Source: a virus. Taken from it: 25,283 bases of DNA. The position numbers and the translations under genes were made by a program. Position 1 is the first letter of the stretch; every line of letters starts with the position of its first letter. Where the stretch lies: the IMG/VR virus record IMGVR_UViG_3300020185_000241, positions 1 to 25,283 of that record; one strand, written 5' to 3'. Shown here piece after piece: positions 7,356 to 16,044 of the stretch. Under the pieces are notes generated by a model. It was not told where the DNA came from. It made no database searches and saw only the letters and a program-made list of their open reading frames with translations.

Positions 7356-7955
7356 TTATATAATTGGACACTGCCCGTTAGAGCAAAGTATTTCTGATAT
7401 AATAGAATTTACTTTAGTGTATTTATTTTGTGATGAAAAATCTAAACCTTCTTTAATTAAATGCATATATGAATCTGGGTTTGATGGTGTTGAAACAAAA
7501 TCCCAACATAACAATTCAAAATCATCTTGAACTTCTAGTATTCCATCTCTATCTTCTAATGAACCCATACCTCGTGATGAAACACCAACGGTAATACCAC
7601 TTTCAACTAATGCTTTTAGAATATTTCCACATGGGGTTGGTAGTATTTCTATCTTACCCATTACATGGTCTCCATCCCACCACATATCAGATATATTATG
7701 AGAAACATTTTGCAAGTTAATAACGGAAGACTCTGGGTGGTCTAATTCACCCATTGCTCTATGTTCTTTAACTAATTCTTGATATTTAGTAATTTCTCTG
7801 TCCCATAAATCTCTAGAATAGTAACGCCCGTTACCATTTTTTATTTCAGCTGTTGCTAAAATACCTTCAACTATAGGGAGACCACGATCAGAAACTTTAC
7901 CTTCTGAAAGTACGAAACCTTTAGGTTTGAAGAGTTGAGTTTCTACTAGTAACAT
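7356..7955 (-). CDS. prohead maturation protease, gp21-like
   Basis: This 199-residue serine protease of the T4 gp21 (S77, herpesvirus-assemblin-like) type would cleave scaffold, capsid and internal proteins after (L/I)xE. The likely catalytic His is H73 in GELDHPESS; the likely Ser is S126 or S127 in GVSSRGMGSL, followed by the DFVSTPSNPDSYM block common to these enzymes. Possible self-cleavage sites are VLSE (ending at residue 18), LIKE (ending at 169) and IISE (ending at 188), fitting the family's habit of destroying itself after maturation. The start at 7955 is 4 bases after the stop of the upstream core gene. A terminator follows. Length is close to that of T4 gp21 (212 residues). Confidence 0.9.
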   Translation of the reverse strand: MLLVETQLFKPKGFVLSEGKVSDRGLPIVEGILATAEIKNGNGRYYSRDLWDREITKYQELVKEHRAMGELDHPESSVINLQNVSHNISDMWWDGDHVMGKIEILPTPCGNILKALVESGITVGVSSRGMGSLEDRDGILEVQDDFELLCWDFVSTPSNPDSYMHLIKEGLDFSSQNKYTKVNSIISEILCSNGQCPII

Positions 7956-7959
7956 ATTA

Positions 7960-9033
7960 TTAAAAGTTTGAGTTTGGAATTGATTGACCTACTGTTTTAG
8001 GATCAGCATCCATACTTGTACCATTCTGACGGTCAAATGATGCACTATCCATTTCATCTACCATTTCTTTTTTAGTATATGACTTCCCACACATCTTCTC
8101 ATACATTTTTTCCATCGTTGCTCTTTTCTTTTCTAAAAGCTTGATTTCTTTTTGCATTTCTTTCATTTTCTTCTTATCTACTAATTCAGATAAATTTTCA
8201 TCTTCTGATACCATAGATAATCTTTCATTTTTAGCTTCAATAGCTTCATCAACACTATCCATTTGGGCTTCCATAGTAACAATTTTACCTGCTTTTTCTA
8301 TTTCTGCTAGTTTTGAATCTAATGTTGGCTTTTTAGCTTTTCTAGCTTTTTTAGGAGCTTTGTCTTCTTCGTTTTCGTTTATAAGATCTAGTAATGAAAT
8401 CATTTTATTTTCTTTTAATTCTAAATATCCGGTTCCTACTTCTCCCTTAGGAAAATCTTTTTTTGTAGGTTCACCATACCCGCTGTTTGCGTTTTGTTTT
8501 ATTTCTTTAGGTACTAATGCTACTGCATCTTCAGTATACCCTGCTTCAACCCCAAACATACCATTTTTAGTATAATAGATTGGGTCTTTAGCTAAATTTT
8601 TTCTTACAATATCTTTAATATCTTCCAAATCTTTTTCAGGTGCTTGTTTAGCTTCAAAATATACACCATTCTGGAATTGGTCAAAAATTAAATTATCTTG
8701 AACATCTTTATCTTCAGTATTATAAGCATGAGATGCATCTTCTTCTACCTCTTTAGATACTTTTTTTTCAACTGCTTTTGCTTCTTCAGCTATAAATGAT
8801 GCAAATGAAGTTTCAAAGCCTTGTTTTGGAGTTGGTTCCATTTTATTGATAGGTTTTAAATCTACATAATGTTCTGAAATTACGCCTTTACTTTTTAAAG
8901 CAGTAGATGCCTCTTCGAAGTTAGCAACGTGCCTAATTTCACTAGGAAACATTGATTTTGCTTCTTTTAAAAAGACATCTTTATGTCCTTTTCCTTCTTT
9001 AATAAGGTTATATTGTGTTTGTAATGTTTTCAT
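7960..9033 (-). CDS. probable prohead core or internal protein with several (L/I)xE sites
   Basis: This 357-residue, Lys/Glu-rich protein is the last of three genes between portal and protease, where T4 has core genes 67 and 68. I recognise it as conserved in marine T4-like phages but know no named function. It begins MKTLQTQYNLIKEGKG, similar in style to the T4 capsid-targeting peptide MKTYQEFIAE. Candidate protease sites follow IKE13, LKE24, ISE54, IAE83 (in FASFIAEE) and INE220. At residues 211-220 MISLLDLINE looks like a second leader inside the protein, followed by a basic then coiled-coil segment (to about 320), suggesting fusion of two leader-bearing proteins. Its start overlaps the upstream stop by 4 bases (ATGA). 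Confidence 0.72.
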   Translation of the reverse strand: MKTLQTQYNLIKEGKGHKDVFLKEAKSMFPSEIRHVANFEEASTALKSKGVISEHYVDLKPINKMEPTPKQGFETSFASFIAEEAKAVEKKVSKEVEEDASHAYNTEDKDVQDNLIFDQFQNGVYFEAKQAPEKDLEDIKDIVRKNLAKDPIYYTKNGMFGVEAGYTEDAVALVPKEIKQNANSGYGEPTKKDFPKGEVGTGYLELKENKMISLLDLINENEEDKAPKKARKAKKPTLDSKLAEIEKAGKIVTMEAQMDSVDEAIEAKNERLSMVSEDENLSELVDKKKMKEMQKEIKLLEKKRATMEKMYEKMCGKSYTKKEMVDEMDSASFDRQNGTSMDADPKTVGQSIPNSNF

Positions 9034-9893
9034 TCTTCTTTATCTTTTAAAATGTCTAATATGTCGTTTAAGTAATCAACAACTAAATCTGTACCATATA
9101 CTACATCATATGATTCTGGGGTTTCTTTATAAAACTCTTCGGTTTCCCGTTTAGCATCGTTTAATAATGGGTTAATTTGACCTAACAAATCTCCTATACG
9201 ATCAAAACCTAACATACGTTCTTGATGAAATTCTTTAGGTGATTGTCCTTCTTCTTCTTTAAATAAATTTTTAACTTCTAATCCAGAACCTTTCTGAACG
9301 TAGTTTCCATTTTTATCTTTAGGTACTAATTTATACTTAAATTGTTTAACATAAGCATTATCTTTAACTCCATCTTCAGATGCTTTAGGGCCTGGGCCTA
9401 AAGTAGCACCAATTCCCTCTTTAACTTCTTTATATCCTAATTCTTTATAAGCTTTATCATTTGGTTTAGATCCTTTTAATCTAAAAGCATATGGGGTTTG
9501 ATACGCACCTGCACCACCTGAAGTTGAAATTTCATCCATTACTTCTTCAGCAACACCCATAGCTTTTCTATATTCTTCAGGGTAATTATTGCGAACGTGA
9601 GTTCGGATTTTATTTCTTAATAATTTAGCATCATTATAAATATCTCTAAATTTAGGATCATCTTCAACTTTAACAGCGACGGATTTTGATGTGTTAGTTA
9701 ATTCATTAGCATCTTTTACTAATTCTCCCACATCTGGGATATAGTCAACATCCCAAGAAATTTTACCAGTTTCTGGGTTTATATTAGTTATAGTTGATTT
9801 TATCCCACCCGAGACTTTAACATCTCCAACTTTTGCACCCTTTATAGCAGGTGGTTGGGGGGCTTCTTTAAGTTTATACTTTAATTTACCCAT
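9030..9893 (-). CDS. probable prohead core or minor head protein
   Basis: This 287-residue protein sits between portal and protease. The N-terminus MGKLKYKLKEAPQPP carries a short basic leader ending in LKE at residues 8-10, a possible protease site. A central glycine-rich segment STSGGAGAYQTPYAFRLKG is flanked by lysine-rich regions, and the C-terminus is helical and acidic. No enzymatic motif or membrane segment is seen. The start overlaps the stop of the upstream gene by 8 bases (ATGGGTAA) and its own stop overlaps the next start by 4, so the three core genes are translated as a coupled set. I infer a core or head role from position. Confidence 0.7.
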   Translation of the reverse strand: MGKLKYKLKEAPQPPAIKGAKVGDVKVSGGIKSTITNINPETGKISWDVDYIPDVGELVKDANELTNTSKSVAVKVEDDPKFRDIYNDAKLLRNKIRTHVRNNYPEEYRKAMGVAEEVMDEISTSGGAGAYQTPYAFRLKGSKPNDKAYKELGYKEVKEGIGATLGPGPKASEDGVKDNAYVKQFKYKLVPKDKNGNYVQKGSGLEVKNLFKEEEGQSPKEFHQERMLGFDRIGDLLGQINPLLNDAKRETEEFYKETPESYDVVYGTDLVVDYLNDILDILKDKEE

Positions 9894-10743
9894 TAGACTT
9901 TTTTAATTCTTCTACTAGTGAATAATATTGTAACAGATTGACTAAATGATCATCATTGATTTTAGTATTTTTACTAGCTTCAACAATTATACTTATAGTT
10001 TCTTTAACTTTAATCTGAACTGTTTTGTCTTTCACATTTTTATTAAGTTCAGTAAGCATTGATTTTATCTCTTTAATTTTAGAATTATAAAATTCTTTCA
10101 GTGCTGGGTTTGAGTCAACAGACTCAATAAATTCTTTAAGTACGGTTTTTTGATTAGAATTTAATTTATCATACTTACCATTAAATTTTTCTAATATTAT
10201 ACGATATGTTAATATACGAAGATCTTTATCATAACCCTTAAATTCTTCTATAAGGTTATCTTCAACCTGTTTTTTGTCTACAGATTGAGAAGTAAGGTGT
10301 TCTAAAAGAGTAACTTTATGGTCTATGATTGTTGTTGGGTTTGTTAACTTACTATTGTTGTAAATTTCCATTAACAAATATAATGAAGCCTGAACTTTAT
10401 AATGTGGGAGTTTTGTTTTAAAAAACTCATCTAAATTATAATGCTTTTTTATTTCATTAATTAAGTTATATTTTTCTCTTTTTAAATAAGATTTATTTAA
10501 CTTTTTAGAAGACTCTAAAACTGTATTAACAATAATATCAGCTTTCCCCTCAGTTAATCCTACCTTTTGAAGGAGGATTTCATAAAGTTTATATTCTTTA
10601 GATAGTTCAGATTTTATGAAATATTTTTTCATAATCCCAGTTGCCGGGGAGTTTTTACCTGATAGAGTATCAGATGTAATTTGTCTAACTAGCAATTCAA
10701 AAAGAATACCTGTATTTTTATATTTTGAATGTTTAATTTTCAT
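9886..10743 (-). CDS. conserved helical protein downstream of the portal gene
   Basis: This 285-residue, lysine-rich, almost wholly helical protein is of unknown function. The N-terminus KYKNTGILFELLVRQITSDT is a hydrophobic-basic helix I associate with T4-like marine phages at this locus. There are no Walker, nuclease or metal motifs and no signal peptide. It is the first gene after the portal, the position of T4 gene 67 (prohead core). Unlike its two neighbours it has no clear (L/I)xE leader near the N-terminus. The start at 10743 is preceded by GAGGG immediately before ATG and by a conserved AATATTTATAAC-type element at 10759-10770. An alternative to a core role is an assembly chaperone. 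Confidence 0.68.
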   Translation of the reverse strand: MKIKHSKYKNTGILFELLVRQITSDTLSGKNSPATGIMKKYFIKSELSKEYKLYEILLQKVGLTEGKADIIVNTVLESSKKLNKSYLKREKYNLINEIKKHYNLDEFFKTKLPHYKVQASLYLLMEIYNNSKLTNPTTIIDHKVTLLEHLTSQSVDKKQVEDNLIEEFKGYDKDLRILTYRIILEKFNGKYDKLNSNQKTVLKEFIESVDSNPALKEFYNSKIKEIKSMLTELNKNVKDKTVQIKVKETISIIVEASKNTKINDDHLVNLLQYYSLVEELKKSNG

Positions 10744-10758
10744 CCCTCAGTAGGTTTT

Positions 10759-10770
10759 GTTATAAATATA
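10759..10770 (-). promoter_or_regulatory. conserved ATATTTATAACAAAA element between portal and next gene
   Basis: Coding-strand sequence TATATTTATAACAAAA, 15 bases before the 10743 ATG and directly after the portal stop. It is the same element as at 3331, 12675 and 15205. Confidence 0.35.
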
Positions 10771-10776
10771 TAAAGA

Positions 10777-12657
10777 TTATTGTTCCTTGATATTGGATTC
10801 ATCAAGTAACGACTCTCCTTTATTATCATTTTCAAATACTAATTTTTTACTGTTAACAGGTACTTTACTTAATAAAGTTTCTAGTGCTAGGGGTGATTTA
10901 CCCTTATAAGAAGATTTAGGTTCGTTTACATCCCGTTTCATCCCCTTAGCACCTAATCTATCTTTACCAAAAGCACTATCTTGTGTATTACGATCAGATA
11001 CCTTTTCTTTAGGACGTCCTAATTTAGGATCAATTGTACCTTGATCATAACCATCTGGAACATTTGTTGGATCTGAATCCATTCTACCTTTACCATATAG
11101 TGAAGCTAAATCATGAGGTGTACCATATGATTTACCAGTTTCAACTGGGTCATTACCTTCGGCTTCTATTTGGTTTAATCTAAATTTACGTTTAGCATCT
11201 TCGCTAATAAGATCTCTATACTCATCATATTCGTTTTCACTAAACCTAAAGATATTATCATAAATCCAATCTGTTGGTAGTAGTTTAGTTTCCATCATTT
11301 GAGCAGCTAAATCTACTTTTTCTTTCATCAATGCTATACGTTCTTGGTCGTATATGATAGATGGGGTAGTTAAACTTAATTCAAAATTTGATAACTGTTC
11401 TCCAGTGTATCCTTGAGTATATAAATGTACGGTTGCTATCTTATATAATTCAGATACTATAATACGTTGAATACGGTCAATTGTGCGACCAAAACGAATA
11501 TCCTCAGCAGCTAGTGTAGCTTTACCTTCTGTAGTTTCATCGTATCCTAAAAATGCTTTAGGTACTTTAAGTGCTGCAAATAATTTATCTCTTAAATATT
11601 CAACATCTGAAATACCATCATAATCTAAGCCTTTAGTAGTATCTATCTTAGTAGCTGAATCATTACCTCTTACAGGGATGAAGAAATCCTCCATCATATT
11701 CTGCATATTATACTTTAAATTATAATCACCGGTTTGTTCATCAATGTAAGGGGCACGTTTCATTTTTGAAACTGTTTTTTCCATAAATGCATCTACTTCA
11801 TTAGGTGGAATACCTCCAACATTAATATAGTAAATACGTTTTTCAGGAGCACGTACTATTCTATGTACTAACATAGCATCTTCCATTAACGCATATTGTT
11901 TATATAATTTACGAGCTGGTTCAATATATGATCTACCATAAGGTAAATAATTGGCATCTGCTAATAAGCGGAAATGAGCCATTTCATAATTATCAAAATA
12001 TATATAATTACCACTATCTTTATCTACACCAACAACACTACCATAGCCCCCATAAGTACCACCAGCACCCTGACCGTTAGGATCATATTGGAATATAATT
12101 TCACTTGGGTTATCAGGATTAGTACCTTCAAGTCTTGATATATTGTAGGCTGTATATGGTATTACATTATAAACACCATACTTTTCTGCTATTTCTAATT
12201 TTAGGAAAAAATCACCATATTTACACATTTGGCGAACCCACATCCATAAATTAAATTCTATATTTAATACATCATAAAATAAGTTATATAATACCTTTTG
12301 AATATCTTCATCACTACTTTTAATACGTAGCACATCACCCATTTCATCTTTTAAAGTACTTTCATCAGCTATAATGTCAAGAGCTGATGCTATAATTGCA
12401 TCAGTATCCATTGCTTCATAATCACCATAAAGCTCAACTCTCATTGTCTGATAGTTGAACGCTATATTATTATATGGATATTGGCTTGTAGTATATAATC
12501 TAGAGAACCTATCAGTTAGTGAATTTGTTTCAAGTTCACCTGCTTGCTGTATTGAATTAGTATCAATTATTTTTAGTTGATTACCCCCTACATTACGAAT
12601 GATAACATCCGTAGAGAATAATCTTTTTAACCTTGTAAATACACTTTTATCAGCCAT
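10777..12657 (-). CDS. portal protein, gp20-like
   Basis: This 626-residue protein would form the dodecameric portal through which DNA is packaged and to which the neck attaches. Recognisable gp20 features are the N-terminal YGDYEAMDTDAIIASALDII block with ADESTLKDE, the RIVRAPEKRIYYINVGGIPP segment, and the crown/stem region PKAFLGYDETTEGKATLAAE with a following RTIDRIQRII helix. It is about 100 residues longer than T4 gp20. The extra length is a low-complexity charged C-terminal tail (from about residue 510) rich in Asp, Gly, Lys and Pro. It starts 27 bases after the terminase stop with no Shine-Dalgarno sequence (AAAATATAAAAATG). Confidence 0.93.
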   Translation of the reverse strand: MADKSVFTRLKRLFSTDVIIRNVGGNQLKIIDTNSIQQAGELETNSLTDRFSRLYTTSQYPYNNIAFNYQTMRVELYGDYEAMDTDAIIASALDIIADESTLKDEMGDVLRIKSSDEDIQKVLYNLFYDVLNIEFNLWMWVRQMCKYGDFFLKLEIAEKYGVYNVIPYTAYNISRLEGTNPDNPSEIIFQYDPNGQGAGGTYGGYGSVVGVDKDSGNYIYFDNYEMAHFRLLADANYLPYGRSYIEPARKLYKQYALMEDAMLVHRIVRAPEKRIYYINVGGIPPNEVDAFMEKTVSKMKRAPYIDEQTGDYNLKYNMQNMMEDFFIPVRGNDSATKIDTTKGLDYDGISDVEYLRDKLFAALKVPKAFLGYDETTEGKATLAAEDIRFGRTIDRIQRIIVSELYKIATVHLYTQGYTGEQLSNFELSLTTPSIIYDQERIALMKEKVDLAAQMMETKLLPTDWIYDNIFRFSENEYDEYRDLISEDAKRKFRLNQIEAEGNDPVETGKSYGTPHDLASLYGKGRMDSDPTNVPDGYDQGTIDPKLGRPKEKVSDRNTQDSAFGKDRLGAKGMKRDVNEPKSSYKGKSPLALETLLSKVPVNSKKLVFENDNKGESLLDESNIKEQ

Positions 12658-12674
12658 TTTTATATTTTATTATT

Positions 12675-12686
12675 GTTATAAATATT
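12675..12686 (-). promoter_or_regulatory. conserved AATATTTATAAC element upstream of the portal gene
   Basis: Coding-strand AATATTTATAACAATAATA, 17 bases before the portal ATG. It overlaps the last bases of the terminase stop codon. One of five matching elements. Confidence 0.35.
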
Positions 12687-14262
12687 ACTTAAGAAGCCAA
12701 CTAATGTCTTCCTTCCCACCATACGGGTTATCTATCTTGAAGGGGTTATCTGCACTATTTCTAGAATAGACCCCTGAGTAAGCAGTTGTTGTTTTATTCA
12801 TTGCATTTAATGATGCCTTTGTTAAATCTATTCCTTGTTGTCTAAATTTAAAAGCCGTATCACGCATGAACATAGCGATAGAGAATGACATAACCAAGTC
12901 ATCATTGTAGCCAATTTGGGCTTCTGCTCTTCCATTTTTCCAAACAAACACTTTCATTTCTTCTACCAATCTTTTTGATTGTATTGTAACCCCTTTATCA
13001 CTAATGTATTCTTGAAATTTACCAATTGCCATTGGTCTTGTTCTTGAAGACATTGTAAATCCTGGAGTCATTCTACTTTTATCACTATAGGCGTCAAAAT
13101 ACGAATCTGATGTTATGTCTCCACTCTTAGGTGAATAGTAAAGATTAGTATAATTTCTATCAATAGCTACTTGAATAGTTGCCCATCCTATGTTTGCGTT
13201 TTCAATTACAAGTAAAGCGTTATTATATTCGGTAGCTATACCTACTAATAAATGGCCATATTCTTTAGTACCTATTTGACCTTTATATTCTGCTACTTGA
13301 ACATTATTATCAACATCTATAACATGAAATGCTGAGTAATCTTTTCCATCACCTCTAGCTACATCAGCTATCACCATATATGTTCTAGAGTAATCTGCAG
13401 GTTCCCAAACCCATAAATTTTTATCTGCTCCTCTTTTTTCAAGTGGATCTTTAATGTAGGTTTGTTCGTAGAAACTTATATATTCTGGGTAGAATACTAT
13501 ATCTCCAGATGTACTAAAATCACAATCACATTCTTGGGCTGCCATTCTAGGATCACCTAATAATTGATCTTGAGAATCTCTCCATGCTTGATCTCGTTCA
13601 GGATGAACAAACCATGGAAGTTTAATAGGTAAAAATTGGTTTTCTGAATTTTCTGCTCTAACCCAAGTTTGATGGAACCAATTACCAGTACCATAAGGAG
13701 TACTTAACGCAATACACCCACCACCAGTAGCTAATGTTTGTTGAGCTGAGGCCCATATTTCACCAATATTATCAATAAAAGCAGCCTCATCAATTAACAA
13801 TAAAGAAACGGCTTCTGATCTACCAGCATCTGAACTTGCTGATGTTGCTTTAATTTGAGAGCCATTATTTAATCTTAATGTTAGTTTATTATTTTCATCT
13901 GCATCTACTTTTAACCAAGAAGGTAAATTTTCATACATAAATTTAACCTTTGTAACCATATTTTTGGCTGTTTCTTGCTTTGTTGCAATACAAAGTATAT
14001 TTTTATCTTTATGGAATAACATTAACCATAAAGAATAACCAGCACCTAAAGTAGATATACCTAACTGTCTAGATTTTAGTACTACAGAATAAGGATTTTC
14101 CTGGAAGAGTTTTAATACTTTTTCTTGAAATGGGTATAAATTAAATTGGATTCTACCTCTTTGAGGGTGTTGAATAAAACAATACTTTTTCATAAAATGA
14201 ACTGGGTCTTGAGCACATTTAAGATATTCTTGTCTTATAATATATTTTAAATCCTCAGCCAT
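12685..14262 (-). CDS. terminase large subunit, gp17-like
   Basis: This 525-residue protein is the packaging motor and DNA-cutting nuclease. The ATPase has a deviant Walker A, KSRQLGIS at residues 63-70, where the lysine sits at the start as in some other terminases rather than before the final Ser. Walker B with catalytic Glu is LLLIDEAAF at 154-162, and the coupling motif ALSTPYGTGNWF is at 185-196. The RNase-H-like nuclease has D300 (VIADVARGDGKDYSAF), E354 (LLVIENANIGW) and D454/D455 (YNDDLVMSF). It is slightly shorter than T4 gp17 (610 residues). The start overlaps the stop of the upstream membrane-protein gene by one base (TAATG). No intein or frameshift is seen. Confidence 0.95.
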   Translation of the reverse strand: MAEDLKYIIRQEYLKCAQDPVHFMKKYCFIQHPQRGRIQFNLYPFQEKVLKLFQENPYSVVLKSRQLGISTLGAGYSLWLMLFHKDKNILCIATKQETAKNMVTKVKFMYENLPSWLKVDADENNKLTLRLNNGSQIKATSASSDAGRSEAVSLLLIDEAAFIDNIGEIWASAQQTLATGGGCIALSTPYGTGNWFHQTWVRAENSENQFLPIKLPWFVHPERDQAWRDSQDQLLGDPRMAAQECDCDFSTSGDIVFYPEYISFYEQTYIKDPLEKRGADKNLWVWEPADYSRTYMVIADVARGDGKDYSAFHVIDVDNNVQVAEYKGQIGTKEYGHLLVGIATEYNNALLVIENANIGWATIQVAIDRNYTNLYYSPKSGDITSDSYFDAYSDKSRMTPGFTMSSRTRPMAIGKFQEYISDKGVTIQSKRLVEEMKVFVWKNGRAEAQIGYNDDLVMSFSIAMFMRDTAFKFRQQGIDLTKASLNAMNKTTTAYSGVYSRNSADNPFKIDNPYGGKEDISWLLK

Positions 14263-14852
14263 TATTTTCCTATTTTCCAGTATATACGGCCTGACATGAT
14301 AGGTTGGAAATCTTGATTAACACCTAACCCAAAACCGTATATTTGTTTATTTTTTGTTTTATATAACAATTCCCCCCCTAAATAATTTAGTTGGTTTGTT
14401 CTTCCTTGTAATCCTAAACCCCCATAAAATTCTCTATTATTAATATAAACTGTGTTAGTTATTGTAGTGGTGGGGATTAATACATTAGGAGTAATTTTTC
14501 TTGATATAATTAAATTTTGAGTTATAGTATCATTTATAATTATATTTCCTATTGAATCTAAATTTAATGTATCGACATATGCGTGGGTTGCATAATAATC
14601 TTTTAAAATATATAGTGTATCTACTATGGTAGGTATAGTGTCATGTATGGTTTCGATTTTAGTTCTCCACTTGGGAACATACACTATACTATCAATTTTT
14701 AACGTATCCCATTTAACTTCGACGTTTGTAATTGTTATTGGGTCTGTTGCTATAGTTTGGTTCCCACTACCCGAGCATGCTCGCATAAATAGAATTATTA
14801 TAACTAATACTACAATGAGTAGATTTTGGATATTTTTAAAGATTTTTTTCAA
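14262..14852 (-). CDS. membrane-anchored protein, possibly envelope or lysis related
   Basis: This 196-residue protein has one hydrophobic segment (LLIVVLVIIILFMRAC, about residues 11-26) followed by a Ser/Gly/Asn linker. The cysteine at 26 gives a weak lipoprotein-like end, but the box (MRAC) is not canonical. The exported part is rich in Thr/Asp/Ile with repeated DTL, DSI and DTI strands. The end GGLGLQGRTNQLNYLGGELL, followed by short aromatic strands, looks like beta-hairpins of an outer-membrane barrel. It may be a spanin-like or other periplasm-spanning lysis protein, or a superinfection factor; I cannot decide. The start overlaps the upstream gene by 17 bases and the stop overlaps the terminase start by one. 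Confidence 0.65.
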   Translation of the reverse strand: MKKIFKNIQNLLIVVLVIIILFMRACSGSGNQTIATDPITITNVEVKWDTLKIDSIVYVPKWRTKIETIHDTIPTIVDTLYILKDYYATHAYVDTLNLDSIGNIIINDTITQNLIISRKITPNVLIPTTTITNTVYINNREFYGGLGLQGRTNQLNYLGGELLYKTKNKQIYGFGLGVNQDFQPIMSGRIYWKIGK

Positions 14853-15189
14853 GTTTTTTCTTTTCAGCTGTAAGGTCTTTTAATTTATCTTTAATTTGAT
14901 CTTTTAAATCACCTTTTGCTTCTTTAAATTCTTTAGCTAAACCTTTCATTTTGGCAACTATTTTTTGTAATTTTTTAGCAGTAGTAGCTACAGAATCTTT
15001 TTTCTTTAAATCTGCTGAGGTTGGTTCACTATCTTCATCTTCAGTTAAACCCACTTCTTTAGATAATGCTAGTGTTTTTTCTAACTCAGTGTTATATTCT
15101 TTTTGAGCATCAACATCCTCTTTAGATACTTCAGATAAAATTTCAACTATTTCGTTTTTAAGGTATTCTTTAAATTCTTTTCTTTTCAT
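14836..15189 (-). CDS. small charged coiled-coil protein with capsid-targeting-like leader
   Basis: This 117-residue protein is mostly Lys, Glu, Asp and Leu. Residues about 60-117 form a long heptad-like helix. The N-terminus MKRKEFKEYLKNEIVEILSE resembles the leaders of the CTS-tagged proteins elsewhere in the window and ends in LSE (18-20), a possible gp21 site. It may be an internal or core protein, or simply a small structural helper. It follows the kinase gene by 27 bases and is preceded by a conserved ATATTTATAACAAAA element (15205-15216). No known family is recognised. Confidence 0.65.
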   Translation of the reverse strand: MKRKEFKEYLKNEIVEILSEVSKEDVDAQKEYNTELEKTLALSKEVGLTEDEDSEPTSADLKKKDSVATTAKKLQKIVAKMKGLAKEFKEAKGDLKDQIKDKLKDLTAEKKKLEKNL

Positions 15190-15204
15190 TTGGGGTGGAT
15201 TTTT

Positions 15205-15216
15205 GTTATAAATATG
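15205..15216 (-). promoter_or_regulatory. conserved ATATTTATAACAAAA element upstream of the 15189 start
   Basis: Coding-strand CATATTTATAACAAAAATCC, 15 bases before the ATG and immediately after the kinase stop. It matches the elements at 3331, 10759 and 12675. Confidence 0.35.
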
Positions 15217-15747
15217 TCAAAGACCAATATAGTTCACCATTTGGTGTATTCTATCTTCTGTACTACCTTCTAATGTATATAACTTTTTAATTCTATGATT
15301 ATACTTAGTTGATAGTTTAACAATCATATTATCAATTGTTTGTCTATATGTAGCATTAGTTTCACGAACGCCATTATCTTCAATTTCTACACCAACAGGT
15401 GATACGTAAAATATATAATCATATTCCCTAACTAAATGAGAAGCTAATGTTTCAAAATCTTCTTTATCATATATATCCATTGAATTTGAACAATTGGCAA
15501 AGGCCATAACATCAATTACAGTACGATCTGTAATAATATTATCCTGCATTAATTCACCTGCTCGTTCAGCTAAAAATACACATTGCCCCTTTAATGTTGA
15601 GTCAGTATTTAATGGTATACCTTGAGCCATAAGTTCTTTAGAACGTTCTGTTCTAAAATTATAACCTTTAAAATAATCTAGCTCCTTAAGTGCATTAACT
15701 AATGTAGTCTTACCTACACTCATTGTACCACATAATCCTATCTTCAT
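15217..15747 (-). CDS. P-loop kinase of the NadR/AAA_28 type
   Basis: This 176-residue single-domain P-loop protein has Walker A GTMSVGKT at residues 7-14, then FRTERSKELMAQGIPLN (substrate-binding loop), and ITDRTVIDVMAFAN at about 96-109, whose DRTxxD is typical of nucleoside- and nicotinamide-riboside-type kinases. A FYVSPVGVEIEDNGVRET segment near the C-terminal half fits the lid of AAA_28/NadR-like enzymes. It could phosphorylate a nucleoside, nicotinamide riboside or another small metabolite in the infected cell; the substrate cannot be read from the sequence. It lies at the downstream end of the metabolic block, 10 bases after the gene before it. Confidence 0.82.
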   Translation of the reverse strand: MKIGLCGTMSVGKTTLVNALKELDYFKGYNFRTERSKELMAQGIPLNTDSTLKGQCVFLAERAGELMQDNIITDRTVIDVMAFANCSNSMDIYDKEDFETLASHLVREYDYIFYVSPVGVEIEDNGVRETNATYRQTIDNMIVKLSTKYNHRIKKLYTLEGSTEDRIHQMVNYIGL

Positions 15748-15757
15748 AACTTATAAT

Positions 15758-16042
15758 TTAATTAGAGAATCTTTCACTTCCAAGCATATATTGAAGAACT
15801 GGTTCAGGAATGCCGGAATGTGTAAATTGTTCTAATTTAGCTAATGCTTGAGTTACATCTTGAGCTATAATAGGAACATTTTTAATATCACCTTTATCAG
15901 CGTATGCACACTCATATATTAGGTTATCTTTTATTTTAGATGTTCCTACTAACTTAATTTCTAGTACAGCAATATCTCTTCCCATATCTTGGATAGATTT
16001 TATTAACTCACTATTTTCTTTTTTATATTTTTTCTTAATCAT
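15758..16042 (-). CDS. small protein of unknown function in the metabolic block
   Basis: This 94-residue protein starts with a basic helix (MIKKKYKKENSELIKSIQDM) and continues with alternating strands (AVLEIKLVGTSKIKDNLIYE) and a helix ending QYMLGSERFSN. No motif is recognised and no membrane segment is present. It fits tightly between the cupin gene (2 bases upstream) and the kinase gene (10 bases downstream), so it is probably translated with them. Confidence 0.6.
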   Translation of the reverse strand: MIKKKYKKENSELIKSIQDMGRDIAVLEIKLVGTSKIKDNLIYECAYADKGDIKNVPIIAQDVTQALAKLEQFTHSGIPEPVLQYMLGSERFSN

Positions 16043-16044
16043 AA

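Noticed and set aside
8141-8575. Plus-strand frame of 144 codons, hydrophobic and Ser-rich
   Set aside because: It is the complement of the Lys/Glu-rich core gene, which yields Phe/Ser-rich shadows; no start context.
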